NCBI RefSeq assembly: GCF_007556815.1
Contig: NZ_CP041745.1
Coordinates: 2,209,001 to 2,273,000 of the forward strand
Length of the DNA stretch: 64,000 nucleotides
Source: Paraburkholderia megapolitana
GTDB lineage: Bacteria > Pseudomonadota > Gammaproteobacteria > Burkholderiales > Burkholderiaceae
Reading direction: 5' to 3'
Both the position numbers and the translations under genes were made by a program. Positions within the stretch are counted from its first letter, which is position 1. Each line of letters opens with the position of its first letter. The notes beneath the pieces were generated by a model. That model was not told where the DNA came from and did not search any database. It worked only from the letters and a program-made list of their open reading frames with translations. Below, piece after piece: positions 1-8,115 of the stretch.

Positions 1-138
1 TACTTCGATGCCATCGCAACGCCGTTCGACTACACACAGGCGTTCGGTTTCTGGAGCGTCGCCTTTACGTCAGTCGTCGGTCTGTATTTCGCGTGTCTAG
101 GGATTGGAACGGTCGTCAATTTTCTGCGGCGAGCGTGA
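1..138 (+). CDS. Small inovirus membrane protein, 5' end outside window
   Basis: An open frame runs from the first base to a TGA at 136-138 and gives 45 visible residues ending NFLRRA. Almost all of it is one hydrophobic segment (FGFWSVAFTSVVGLYFACLG) with basic residues at the C-terminus, so it should be an inner-membrane protein with an N-out, C-in arrangement. It lies directly before the major coat gene, the place where inoviruses keep small minor virion or membrane proteins. The start is not in the window, so full length and exact family cannot be given. Confidence 0.6.
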   Translation, partial: YFDAIATPFDYTQAFGFWSVAFTSVVGLYFACLGIGTVVNFLRRA

Positions 139-184
139 CATGCGCACCGGGCGCTTCCCGGTTTTTCTGCAAACAGGAGGTTCT

Positions 185-430
185 ATGTTCCGTCGTCTCA
201 AGGGTGTTGCGGGTCGTGCTGCTGGTGTGGCTGTGGCAATCGGTGCGGGCGTGGCGGTTGCGCCTGCTGCGAACGCTGCGACTGCGGGTCCGGACTACAC
301 GGCACTGCTGGCCGGTGTCGACTTCACCACGACCATCGCGGCGGTGCTGTCGATTGCTGCGCTGGTGGTCGGTGTGGTGCTGGCGACGCGTGGCGCGAAG
401 ATCGTCATTGGCATGGTGCGCGGGGGCTGA
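185..430 (+). CDS. Inovirus major coat protein (pVIII-like)
   Basis: An 81-residue protein, the right size for a filamentous phage coat precursor. The N-terminus is a basic start (MFRRLKG) followed by an Ala/Val/Gly-rich signal sequence ending near AANA-A. The mature part is a short acidic/polar stretch (AGPDYTALLAGVDF), one hydrophobic helix (IAAVLSIAALVVGVVLA) and a basic C-terminus (TRGAKIVIGMVRGG) that would contact the DNA. The ATG at 185 is chosen because a perfect AGGAGG lies at 175-180; the longer frame upstream has no such signal. A strong terminator follows at 458-484, as in Ff phages, where gene VIII is expressed far above the genes behind it. Confidence 0.88.
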   Translation: MFRRLKGVAGRAAGVAVAIGAGVAVAPAANAATAGPDYTALLAGVDFTTTIAAVLSIAALVVGVVLATRGAKIVIGMVRGG

Positions 431-457
431 TTCCGAGTGCCTGCGTGAGGTGGGGCG

Positions 458-484
458 GGGCGGGCCTTGTGCTCGCCCTTTTTT
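458..484 (+). terminator. Rho-independent terminator after the coat gene
   Basis: GGGCGGGC (458-465) pairs with GCTCGCCC (471-478) with one G-U pair, around the loop CTTGT, and is followed by six T residues. It sits 27 bp after the coat gene stop. The position matches the central terminator of filamentous phages, which separates very high coat expression from low expression of the downstream minor protein and assembly genes. Confidence 0.85.
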
Positions 485-506
485 CTTCCAGCTACGGGGT
501 GTAGCG

Positions 507-593
507 ATGGACTCAAACACGGCCTGGTACATCGTGATGTTCGTGTGGGGCCTGCTCAGTGGATGGGCAGTCATTCAGGGCATGAGGGGGTGA
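507..593 (+). CDS. Tiny inovirus membrane protein (28 aa)
   Basis: The 28-residue product begins MDSNTAWYIV and ends VIQGMRG. It is an acidic/polar N-terminus, one hydrophobic helix (WYIVMFVWGLLSGWAVI) and a short basic tail, the layout of pVII/pIX-type minor tip proteins. The ATG at 507 follows a short GGGGT stretch, and the stop at 591-593 lies one base before the start of the adsorption protein gene, so the two are probably translationally coupled. Assignment rests on size, topology and position; at this length sequence similarity is not a reliable guide. Confidence 0.6.
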   Translation: MDSNTAWYIVMFVWGLLSGWAVIQGMRG

Positions 594-594
594 T

Positions 595-1998
595 ATGCGT
601 GTGCGTTCGTTGATTGCAGTGTGTCCTGTGCTGCTGTTTGGTGTGCTGTACACCGGGCCGCATGAGGTGGCGTATGCACAGACGTCTCCCGGCTCGTTTG
701 GGTCGACGCTCGGGGCGCTGGTCGCGGCGAATGCGGCGGCTAACGGGTTCTCTGCTGCGGACCCGCGTGTTGCAGCAACGGCTGCTGCAATCGGTGCACG
801 TGCTGAGGCGCTCGCTGCTGCTGCCGCCTCTGCTGCCGGGGAGGCGCTAGGGGCGGTGTCATGGGGCGCAGTTGCTGCCGCTGCTGGTATTGGCGCGATG
901 CTTGGTGCGTACCCTGTGTCGCTCGGCAACGACACGTTGACGAAGTGGCAATTCAATCACGATGGAACTGTGTCGGTGTATCCGCCGTCTACCGGTGCGC
1001 CTCCGGGGGGCGGAAGCTCGCCCATTGGCGGGTCGGTGTCGCCCTATGCGGCGCTGACGGCCGGGGCTGGATACTGGTTTGTGGGTCAGGTCACTGGTTC
1101 TTCGGCGGATGCGGCGGGGGAAGCATTGATGGAGACGTCCGGGGCCACATCGTGGAATATCAAATGCCCGCTCGATAAGCCCACCGAAGCGGTCTGCACC
1201 GGGACGCAGACGATGTCTGACGGGCGGGTTTTGGTACCGAGCTTCTCCGTTGCTCAATCCGGATCGGTCTGGGCGGGCCCAACTTGTGCGTCCGGTATGG
1301 GTACGTCGAAAGGGACGTGTGCTGCCTTTACGCCTCAACAACCCCCGCCTCCACCGCCACCTGTGACAACGTCGCCGTCAGCTGCTGCGGCTGGCACCAG
1401 TGCTGCGGATCAGGCTGACTCGCTGAATCCAAAAGTTGCGGCTGCAACCGTTGATGCACTGTGGTCGTCGGTCGCGTCACAGCCGGGGTATCAAGGGCTT
1501 CCGTATCCTGTGAATGCGCCCGTGACCGGCGCTCAGGCTGCGGGCGTTGAATCTTCGATTGGCGCGTCGTGGCCGACTGTGGGCAGCTTTACAGGCGGTG
1601 CGGGTACGACCGCTGCCGGTGGATCGAGTACGGCCCCGTTCAGTACGTCGATTCCTGCTGCCTCGAATCCTGCATCGTCAGTGCCGGTCGCAACGAATCC
1701 GGGCAGCGGCGCACAGATCAATATCGGTCCCGATCCGGGCATTGGTGCGCCGGGTCTTGAACAGACACCTACCGCGACACAGATCCTCGCGCCGATCCTC
1801 GGCATGCTGCCGGACTTCCAGCACTACGGTTTGCCTGCGCATAACGCAGCGTGTCCGGAACCTTCGGTGACAGTGTTTGGAAGCACGGTCACGATGACGG
1901 CTCAATGCACGCTGTCCGAAGAATTCCGCACGCAGATCTACGTGACGTGCGTACTCGTTTTCACGCTCGGGGCGCTGTTCGTCCTGCTGACTGCATAG
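595..1998 (+). CDS. Inovirus adsorption / minor coat protein (pIII-like)
   Basis: A 467-residue secreted protein. Residues 1-28 form a signal peptide (LIAVCPVLLFGVL then AYA-QT). The middle is low complexity: Ala-rich near 45-85, Pro-rich near 247-256 (QQPPPPPPP), and Ser/Gly/Ala-rich linkers, with several Cys pairs. A single C-terminal transmembrane helix (IYVTCVLVFTLGALFVLLTA) would hold the protein in the inner membrane before virion assembly. This signal peptide, linker and C-terminal anchor layout, placed between the coat and the pVI-like gene, is typical of pIII host-recognition proteins, which are poorly conserved in sequence. Start at 595 abuts the preceding stop. Confidence 0.82.
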   Translation: MRVRSLIAVCPVLLFGVLYTGPHEVAYAQTSPGSFGSTLGALVAANAAANGFSAADPRVAATAAAIGARAEALAAAAASAAGEALGAVSWGAVAAAAGIGAMLGAYPVSLGNDTLTKWQFNHDGTVSVYPPSTGAPPGGGSSPIGGSVSPYAALTAGAGYWFVGQVTGSSADAAGEALMETSGATSWNIKCPLDKPTEAVCTGTQTMSDGRVLVPSFSVAQSGSVWAGPTCASGMGTSKGTCAAFTPQQPPPPPPPVTTSPSAAAAGTSAADQADSLNPKVAAATVDALWSSVASQPGYQGLPYPVNAPVTGAQAAGVESSIGASWPTVGSFTGGAGTTAAGGSSTAPFSTSIPAASNPASSVPVATNPGSGAQINIGPDPGIGAPGLEQTPTATQILAPILGMLPDFQHYGLPAHNAACPEPSVTVFGSTVTMTAQCTLSEEFRTQIYVTCVLVFTLGALFVLLTA

Positions 1999-2007
1999 GA
2001 GCCGCAC

Positions 2008-2301
2008 ATGTTCGGGATTCTGCTTAGTGCGTTCAATGTTGTTCTCGGGTTCGTGGTGCGCTCGATCATCGCGCGTTTCTTTGCCTATTTCGTGATGTAC
2101 TTCATCACGACCGAGTTCGTCGCCGTTCTCCAGAGCGCGGGAATACTGCCGTCCGCCTCGGCACTGACTGGCGCGTTTGGAGGCATCGGTAGCGACGTGT
2201 GGTACTTCATGGATCTGTGCGCGTTCGGCTACGGTGTGCCGCTGCTGGTGTCGGCGTACGCCACGCGTTTCATCATCCGCCGTATTCCCGTGATCGGCTA
2301 A
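2008..2301 (+). CDS. Inovirus minor coat protein, DUF2523/pVI-like
   Basis: A 97-residue protein with three hydrophobic segments (about 1-20, 24-50 and 70-90) and a basic end (RFIIRRIPVIG). Length, membrane content and place between the pIII-like gene and zot match the DUF2523 family, the usual pVI-type end-cap protein of inoviruses. The ATG at 2008 follows AGGAGCCGCAC, a good ribosome site, 9 bp after the previous stop. The stop lies 4 bp before the zot start, so all these genes appear to form one transcript. Confidence 0.8.
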   Translation: MFGILLSAFNVVLGFVVRSIIARFFAYFVMYFITTEFVAVLQSAGILPSASALTGAFGGIGSDVWYFMDLCAFGYGVPLLVSAYATRFIIRRIPVIG

Positions 2302-2305
2302 CGAC

Positions 2306-3385
2306 ATGGCAATTAACGCTTACTGCGGCGTGATGGGTTCCGGCAAGTCGTATGAGGTTGTGTCCGGGCCGCTGCTCGATGCGGTCGCGGCAGGCCGTCG
2401 TGTCGTGACGAACATCGACGGCGTGAATGAGGACGTGATTCACGACTATCTGCACGGCAAGCGCGGCGTGCCACTGGAACACCTCGGCGCAATCGTCCAC
2501 GTTCGCACCGACGACATGCGCGCGGCTGACTTCTTTCCGGTCGAAATGGAAAGCTCGGGTGGTGCGACGGTGACACCGGGTTTCGTCAAACCGGGTGACC
2601 TCGTTGTGGTTGATGAGGCGTGGAAGCTGTGGGCGACCGACAAAAAGGTCAGTCCGGAACACATGAATTTCTTTCGTATGCATCGCCACTTCGTGCATGA
2701 GGAAACGGGTGTGGCCTGCGACGTGGTGCTCATGATCCAGAGCATTGCGGACCTGCACCGTTCGATTCGCGCCGTCATCGAACTATCGTTCGTGATGGTC
2801 AAGCTCAAGAGCCTGGGCATCTCGAAGGGCTATCGCGTCGAGATGTACGAAACGGGCAAACAGACGAACCGCAATCGCACAGGAACGTTCGTGCGCAAGT
2901 ACCGGCCGGAGATTTTTCCGCTGTACAAGAGCTATGCGGGTGGAGCGGGCAAGGAAAGCACCGTTGACAAGCGTCAGAACGTCCTTGCGAATCCGATGCT
3001 GTGGCTACTGGTTGGCGGTATGGCCGTCGTGGTTGCGGTGGGCTGGTGGGGCGCGTGGCGGTTTTTTCATCCGCCTGGCCGACCGGCTGCGGCCAAAGCG
3101 GCTGCGAGCGCTGCTCACGCATCGGCCGCTTCGGGCACATCAGCGGTGAGTACGACGCCTGCAGTGCCGCCCGTATCAGACGTGTGGCGTGTGGTCGGTG
3201 GCTACACAGTAGATGGCCTGTCGTGGGTACTGCTCGCGGACGCTGCAGGACATCTGCGCGTCGAGTCGCCGGCCGCGTTCATCGGTAGTGGCATTACGCG
3301 CGTTGGCGTGGTCGACGGCCAGCGTGTCACTCAATGGTCCGGTGCTGGCAAGTCGGGTTCATTGCTCGCAGGGGCGGCCAAATGA
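2306..3385 (+). CDS. zot: Zot-like inovirus assembly ATPase (pI)
   Basis: A 359-residue inner-membrane ATPase that drives extrusion of filamentous virions. The Walker A motif GVMGSGKS is at residues 8-15, very close to the N-terminus as in the Zot family, and a Walker B-like LVVVDEAWKLW is near residue 97. A single transmembrane helix (residues about 232-250, MLWLLVGGMAVVVAVGWWG) splits the cytoplasmic ATPase from an Ala/Ser-rich periplasmic tail. The stop overlaps the secretin start by four bases (ATGA), which implies translational coupling. Its partner is the secretin encoded next. Confidence 0.92.
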   Translation: MAINAYCGVMGSGKSYEVVSGPLLDAVAAGRRVVTNIDGVNEDVIHDYLHGKRGVPLEHLGAIVHVRTDDMRAADFFPVEMESSGGATVTPGFVKPGDLVVVDEAWKLWATDKKVSPEHMNFFRMHRHFVHEETGVACDVVLMIQSIADLHRSIRAVIELSFVMVKLKSLGISKGYRVEMYETGKQTNRNRTGTFVRKYRPEIFPLYKSYAGGAGKESTVDKRQNVLANPMLWLLVGGMAVVVAVGWWGAWRFFHPPGRPAAAKAAASAAHASAASGTSAVSTTPAVPPVSDVWRVVGGYTVDGLSWVLLADAAGHLRVESPAAFIGSGITRVGVVDGQRVTQWSGAGKSGSLLAGAAK

Positions 3386-4716
3386 AACGCTGGCTTGTCA
3401 CGCTGCTGGCTGTCTGCCGCCTGGCAATGGCTGACCCGTCGACCGGCACGGCGGGCATGCCTCCATTGCCGCCAGGCATGCCGCCGGTTACTTCCCCTGC
3501 GATAACGCCGACCATTGCGTCGATGGGTGCATTGCCGCGCATCGGTGGCTCGCGCATCGATCTGCGGTTTGTGCCGGTCGCGCAGGTGGTCGACCTGATT
3601 TACGCCGATCTGCTGCAGGCGCCCTATGTGATCGATCCGGACGTGCTGACCGATACGCGGCCGGTGTCGTTCCGCTTTGACCGCGCACAGGGCGACGTAC
3701 GCGCGTTCCTGTCGTCGTTTCTCGATTCGCTCGGCTACAGCGTGACGCAACGCGATGGCGTCGACTACGTGGCAAAGGCGAAGCTCTCGAAAGAACAGGC
3801 CGACCGGGATACGTTCGTGTACACGCCGAAATACCGGAATGCCGATTACCTCTCGCGTCTCGTCGCACCGATGTTCCAGGGCCGCTTTACCGAAAACCAT
3901 CCGGTAGCGACGCCGGAAGGGGCGAAGGTCGCCAGCGACGTACCGCAGACATCGGCCGCGGGGCTTATCGACCAGTCGGCCGATGTACTGGTGTTCGTCG
4001 GTTCGGCGCGTGAGGTGGTGATGTTGAAAAAGCTGCTGCCCGATCTGGATACGCCGGTAGGCAATGTATCGGTGCGTGCGTGGGTCTATGAGGTCACAGA
4101 AACGGGCAACAACAATTCGGCGTTCCAGCTTGCAATGAGCGTGCTAGGTGGGCGCGTGGGGGCTTCGCTGAACGTCGGGAGCATCCACGACACCGACAAC
4201 GCGATACGGCTGTCTGTGGGCGGTTTTAGCGCGGCGCTGGCTGCGTTGAACAGTGACTCGCGGTTCAAGGTGTTGACGTCGCCCAATCTTCGCGTGCGCT
4301 CGGGCGATACGGCCAGTCTGAACGTTGGTGAGTCGGTGCCGGTGATCGGCTCGGTGTCGTATCCGAGCGCATCGGCCGCGCCGGTGCAGAGCGTCCAGTA
4401 TCAGGACGCGGGTGTGATTTTTCAGGTGCAGCCGACCGTGAAGCGCGACACGATAGACCTGCACCTCGTTGAGGAAATCAGCAGTTTCGTGAAGACAACG
4501 ACGGGCGTGAACGACTCTCCGACCAAGGACACGCGCAAGGTCGAAAGCTCGTTCAGCGTGGCCGATGGTGATGTGCTGCTGATTGGCGGACTGACGCAGG
4601 ATCAGGACACGCGTGTGAACAGCGGCTTGTCGTTCCTGCCGCGATGGATGGCGGGACATACGGGAACGACGGCGAAAACTGAAATCCTGCTGCTGTTGCA
4701 GGTTCAGAAAATCTGA
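3382..4716 (+). CDS. Inovirus secretin (pIV-like), outer-membrane exit channel
   Basis: The protein is 444 residues when started at the ATG at 3382, which overlaps the zot stop and opens with a signal peptide (MKRWLVTLLAVCRLAMA). An N-terminal N0-like domain (VPVAQVVDLIYADLL) is followed by a second small domain and the secretin core from about residue 215. That core includes GESVPVIGSVSYPS, YQDAGVIFQVQP, EEISSFV and the closing GGLTQDQDTR. The product forms the multimeric channel through which virions leave. A truncated second copy of the same C-terminal region lies at 21182-21510. Confidence 0.92.
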   Translation: MKRWLVTLLAVCRLAMADPSTGTAGMPPLPPGMPPVTSPAITPTIASMGALPRIGGSRIDLRFVPVAQVVDLIYADLLQAPYVIDPDVLTDTRPVSFRFDRAQGDVRAFLSSFLDSLGYSVTQRDGVDYVAKAKLSKEQADRDTFVYTPKYRNADYLSRLVAPMFQGRFTENHPVATPEGAKVASDVPQTSAAGLIDQSADVLVFVGSAREVVMLKKLLPDLDTPVGNVSVRAWVYEVTETGNNNSAFQLAMSVLGGRVGASLNVGSIHDTDNAIRLSVGGFSAALAALNSDSRFKVLTSPNLRVRSGDTASLNVGESVPVIGSVSYPSASAAPVQSVQYQDAGVIFQVQPTVKRDTIDLHLVEEISSFVKTTTGVNDSPTKDTRKVESSFSVADGDVLLIGGLTQDQDTRVNSGLSFLPRWMAGHTGTTAKTEILLLLQVQKI

Positions 4717-4720
4717 CGCG

Positions 4721-4918
4721 TTAGTGCAACTGCTGGAAAGCGGCGATTGCCGCCTGGACGATCTTCGTTGAGAACGCGGCGAGGCCACCGATAACGGTTA
4801 ATGCGATGGTGGCGAGTAGCGCGGCTTGCTGGTCGCGCCGAGTTACTCGCAGGCGCTTGCGTCGGAAGCGATCGATGCGGGCGCGTAGTTCGACGTACCT
4901 GATGTATAACGCATACAT
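4721..4918 (-). CDS. Possible small membrane protein opposite the secretin gene
   Basis: A 65-residue frame that begins MYALYIRYVELR, is strongly basic in its first half (FRRKRLRVTRR) and ends with one hydrophobic helix (AALLATIALTVIGGLAAF). It converges on the secretin gene with a 4-bp gap. The basic-then-membrane layout is plausible for a phage or cargo membrane protein, but the ribosome site is weak, nothing identifies its function, and the ORF could be fortuitous. A longer in-frame start (4999) exists and would cover part of the phage intergenic repeat, which makes it less likely. Confidence 0.4.
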   Translation of the reverse strand: MYALYIRYVELRARIDRFRRKRLRVTRRDQQAALLATIALTVIGGLAAFSTKIVQAAIAAFQQLH

Positions 4919-4986
4919 GTGGTTCCCCGGTGTCTGTTGTTTGCGGCGAGTGTATCGCACCTCTGTTTTTGGGCGTCGAGCGTCAG

Positions 4987-5160
4987 GAGTGTCCGGCACG
5001 TTGTCGAAGCGATGGACCGCTGCGGTGGTGTTGCGAAGCGCGAACGGTTATCGCGCGACTCAGCGCGGCCCGCCGGACCGAGTAGCGGGTAGTAACGCGA
5101 GCGAGGAACGAAGGCGTTGTGGCTGGCTAGGCAACCCCTCACTGCAAAACTGCTGTTACG
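4987..5160 (+). repeat. Inovirus intergenic (probable origin/packaging) repeat, copy 1
   Basis: This non-coding block behind the secretin matches the reverse complement of 20447-20623 along its whole length, roughly four positions in five by eye. A core of about 30 bp (CTCAGCGCGGCCCGCCGGAC and what follows) is identical. Filamentous phages place the rolling-circle origin, complementary-strand origin and packaging hairpin between the secretin and rep genes, and the second copy sits exactly between a secretin remnant and rep. I infer the same role here. Any ORFs across it are conserved only as DNA. Confidence 0.7.
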
Positions 5161-5320
5161 CGGGAACTCTGATGATACGAAGAGTGGTAGATCTGTGCGG
5201 CGACCTTTGCTCGACAGGGGGCTCGTTGTAGCTAACAATGACTAGTCGCAAACCCAGAGTGTATGGGCGTCGACGGTTTCGAATGAGTCGGCTACGGGAA
5301 TTTTTATTCGGGGAATACAA

Positions 5321-6010
5321 ATGGCAAGCGAAGCTTGGAATACGTTCGAGAAAAATATTAAAGATGTCATTACGCTTCACAACCTGCATACCAGGGTTGC
5401 GATGACTGACTCGTCGGCCCCACCAGAAACGGAAGTTCTAAATCGGGCGGGTATCGTTCTGACCACGTCTTTTTGGGAGGCTTTTTGTGAGGACGTGGCG
5501 GCTGAGGCGCTCGAAAAGATTGTTGCGTCAGCAAAGGATGCGAGCGTTCTACCCAAAGAGATCAAAAAACAGATAGCGAGAGAATTGAAGGCGAATTCGA
5601 ACGAAGTTGCGGTATGGGACTTGGCTGGTGACAATTGGAGGGTGTTGCTGCAGACACGACTTGCCGCTCTTCAGGACGCTCGAAACAAGAAGTTGAATAC
5701 TCCCAAGTCGCAGAATATCGATGATCTTTTTGAATCAGCAATTGGGCTTCCCGGCGTGTCCTCGGGGTGGACGATAGAGTACTGTACAGAACCGGGTAAA
5801 ACTATATTGATGGATGCAGACGCGACGCGAAAGAAGCTCGATGAAATGGTGACGCTACGGGGTGAGATCGCGCACCGGGGAAAGGCTAAGGCGGCGATTA
5901 TGAAGGACGACGTGAAGGACTACGCGATGTTCGTGGCTGGCATCGCTATATCTATCAATCGTCAACTGAGCGAGTACGTTCAGTCGATTTCGGGAGTCAA
6001 GCCTTGGTGA
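5321..6010 (+). CDS. HEPN-domain protein (RiboL-PSP-HEPN type), cargo gene
   Basis: A 229-residue alpha-helical protein whose opening region (residues about 33-60, LNRAGIVLTTSFWEAFCEDV) resembles the RiboL-PSP-HEPN family. The C-terminal helix pair carries RGEIAH, with R180 and H185 forming the HEPN Rx4H signature found in RNA-cleaving toxin and anti-phage nucleases. The ATG at 5321 follows GGGGAATACAA. The gene is AT-richer than the phage genes before it and lies where rep would be expected after the intergenic repeat, so it looks like acquired cargo. No obvious antitoxin lies beside it on the same strand. The family call is firm on motif and layout; RNase activity is inferred. Confidence 0.72.
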   Translation: MASEAWNTFEKNIKDVITLHNLHTRVAMTDSSAPPETEVLNRAGIVLTTSFWEAFCEDVAAEALEKIVASAKDASVLPKEIKKQIARELKANSNEVAVWDLAGDNWRVLLQTRLAALQDARNKKLNTPKSQNIDDLFESAIGLPGVSSGWTIEYCTEPGKTILMDADATRKKLDEMVTLRGEIAHRGKAKAAIMKDDVKDYAMFVAGIAISINRQLSEYVQSISGVKPW

Positions 6011-6108
6011 CCCTACCGGTTGTTGCGCGGCTAGTCTGTGTTCATAGAGCGGCTGCACACGGTCATCGAGGATCGCGTACAGAGCGTCGAAGTTCGACGG
6101 ATTGGACG

Positions 6109-7074
6109 CTATCTATGCGTGGGTACCCGTACAAGCGGTGGCGTTGGAGTTCGCGCGCTCGGTGCTGTACCGGCCATCGCGTTTGAAATCTCTGCTATGG
6201 TTTCGAAGTAACGTTTAACATCGCAGGCTGTTTCGAGTACACCTGACGCACGTTTTATCGCAGGATTATCGCCATTAACGTAGAGGTCAAGTCGCGGGTC
6301 GGGTCGTAAGAACATCGAGAAAACCTTCATACAGTTAGACAGTATTCCTAACCGCATAGATGCCGTAACTCCGTCCTTCTTAGGCATACATTCGAGCACG
6401 AGTTGTGTTGAACTAGGGTCGTGTACTTGTCGATTGTTTGTAATGCAGTCGTCGACCAAATCAGTGGCAACTTTCATGTCCTCGGTGATTGTGAGCGCCC
6501 CGTAGTCGCCGGTGGCGAACTGATGAAGAGTGGCAATCGTAGGGGAGTCGGCGACAAGCCGTTCTTGCCATTTTTCGCTGGCCGCGTCGAATGTCTTGCG
6601 TGCTTCGGCTATTTCGTTTGGTGTTGCTCCGTGTTCCTGCAGCGAAATCAATAGCCTGCCACGGTACGAGTAATCGGCAAAACCTACGGACAGATCGTCA
6701 TATGCCGTTCGCAGTTCACTCATGCTTTTCACAAGAGATTCGCGTTCACGCTGGAGGTGTTCCTGCAGAGCTACGAGCCCATTTCCGATGATGCCTGTCA
6801 GGACGAATCCGACTGCGACCAACACAGCAGGGTGCTTTGAGTATCTATTGAGTCGTCTGAGTAGCCGTTGTTTCTGTCGCGGATCGGGTGCGATCAGAAA
6901 GCCTTTGCGGGTCAGTGTTCGCCATTTGAACGATACGAGCCTTCTCCGCATCGTGCTTTTGAGAAAGTGACCTAGGTATTCGAGCAGAGTAAGTAACACC
7001 CAGACGGTCACTACAATGAGTACCCATTGGATTAGCCGCTGCTGCGTTAGTATTGTTTTTATTTGTTCGAGCAT
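6109..7074 (-). CDS. Two-helix membrane protein of unknown function
   Basis: A 321-residue protein. Helix one is near residues 14-35 (LIQWVLIVVTVWVLLTLLEY) and helix two near 80-102 (VLVAVGFVLTGIIGNGLVAL). Between them is a very basic cytoplasmic loop, and after them a predicted coiled coil (EHLQRERESLVKSMSELR) and a large soluble domain. The ATG at 7074 is preferred because the longer frame (to 7161) would overlap the preceding gene. It is the last gene of a three-gene minus-strand set with the secreted small protein and the muramidase. I do not recognise the family. It could be an inner-membrane partner of the muramidase or an unrelated cargo gene. Confidence 0.7.
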   Translation of the reverse strand: MLEQIKTILTQQRLIQWVLIVVTVWVLLTLLEYLGHFLKSTMRRRLVSFKWRTLTRKGFLIAPDPRQKQRLLRRLNRYSKHPAVLVAVGFVLTGIIGNGLVALQEHLQRERESLVKSMSELRTAYDDLSVGFADYSYRGRLLISLQEHGATPNEIAEARKTFDAASEKWQERLVADSPTIATLHQFATGDYGALTITEDMKVATDLVDDCITNNRQVHDPSSTQLVLECMPKKDGVTASMRLGILSNCMKVFSMFLRPDPRLDLYVNGDNPAIKRASGVLETACDVKRYFETIAEISNAMAGTAPSARTPTPPLVRVPTHR

Positions 7075-7093
7075 CGCTTCATATTGTTGACAG

Positions 7094-7441
7094 TCAGTGT
7101 TTTGGTTTGCGCAGTGGTTGGAAAGTCTCAGCGTCGTAGTCGTCTGTGAGCGCCCGGCCATCGCTCTTACGGATTTTCATGAAAAACAGTGTCGGTGCGA
7201 AATTGGGATCGCCACCGCAAGCGGGTGTGTGATTCTCCCGGACCTGTATAAGAAAGTCCTTGCCTTCATCTGTGATCTGGAAGTCCAGACACTCGATCTT
7301 GTCTGACGTTAACTCGTATTTTTCAATGAGCGCTGACGCTTTGAGCGTCGCGGCGTTTTCATCCGGTACTGCAAGTCGTTTCGCCTGTGCAGCGGTGCAG
7401 GCAATGAGGGCGAGTGCGAAGATAGTGGCGCGTCGTTTCAT
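7094..7441 (-). CDS. Small exported protein coupled to the muramidase gene
   Basis: The protein is 115 residues from the ATG at 7441, with a clear Sec signal peptide (ATIFALALIACTAAQA-KR). The mature part has two Cys (near KIECLDFQI and TPACGGDPNF), which suggests a disulfide in the periplasm. Its start overlaps the muramidase stop by one base (TAATG), a strong sign of coupled translation. A small periplasmic protein tied to a peptidoglycan hydrolase fits the pattern of an immunity protein for a cell-wall-degrading effector, but this is inference from layout; the family is not recognised. Confidence 0.72.
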   Translation of the reverse strand: MKRRATIFALALIACTAAQAKRLAVPDENAATLKASALIEKYELTSDKIECLDFQITDEGKDFLIQVRENHTPACGGDPNFAPTLFFMKIRKSDGRALTDDYDAETFQPLRKPKH

Positions 7442-7941
7442 TACGGGGCCGTCGTGTCGTACTGGTCGAGGTGGTGTGAGTGGATGATGGTAAGCAGTTT
7501 TGCTGCGTAATGTGGATCTGTTGCGTATCCGTTCTGGGCGAGAATCATGGCACACGTGATAGTCCGCTGCCGTTGGTAGCATTCTCGAAATCGAGGGTTG
7601 TCTCGAACCTGGTCGGCCCAGTCCTGCGCGGCGTCGTCATAGCTGGAGTAAGCGCGGAACGTGCCTTGGGTGAGGGTAGCTGTTCCGTTGATGTTTTCGT
7701 GTGTAGCAAACGTAGCGGAAGCGCCGTTTGGGGCTCGGCCTTTCATGCCGAAATACGCATTGGCTACAACGCGTGTTCCCCAGCGGGTCTCGAGTGCCGA
7801 TTGTGCCAGGACGATCCCGGCCGGGATGCCGTAGCGCCTCTGGATGTCCTGCGCGCTGGCAAGATGGGTGTCTAGGAACGCCTGCACCTGGGGCGGCGTC
7901 GAGTGCGCTTTGTGGTGTTTGTGAGCGGTATGTGTTGGCAT
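7441..7941 (-). CDS. Glucosaminidase / muramidase, GH73 (FlgJ-like) domain
   Basis: The protein is 166 residues from the ATG at 7941, with further in-frame starts upstream (7983 ATG, 8007 TTG). A His-rich N-terminus (HTAHKHHKAH) precedes a GH73 domain: PPQVQAFLDTHLASAQDIQ, then the catalytic-Glu motif SALETRWG, then NAYFGMKG and the closing repeat-like region with YATDPHYAAKLLTII. These are standard FlgJ/endo-glucosaminidase landmarks, so it should cut the glycan of peptidoglycan. There is no signal peptide, so export would need another route, for example type VI secretion, or it acts as a phage-type endolysin. Inoviruses do not lyse, so this is likely bacterial cargo. Confidence 0.8.
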   Translation of the reverse strand: MPTHTAHKHHKAHSTPPQVQAFLDTHLASAQDIQRRYGIPAGIVLAQSALETRWGTRVVANAYFGMKGRAPNGASATFATHENINGTATLTQGTFRAYSSYDDAAQDWADQVRDNPRFRECYQRQRTITCAMILAQNGYATDPHYAAKLLTIIHSHHLDQYDTTAP

Positions 7942-8115
7942 GACAGGCAAGCCTTTGAGATCGATTAGAGCGGGTTCGAGCATGCCATGAGAGTTCTGCA
8001 ACGACAATTATTTAGATGATGCATTGGGCATAACATTGAATAAGACTGTCAAAAAGCCTTCAGTTTTGCTGTTTGGGGGACGTTTTCCCGGATTTAAGTC
8101 TGTCCGGGAGGTTGC

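Noticed and set aside
4843..5238. Open frames across the repeat at 4987-5160, similar to ones at 20317-20664
   Set aside because: Similar peptides arise only because the underlying phage non-coding DNA is repeated; no ribosome sites and no protein-like conservation pattern.
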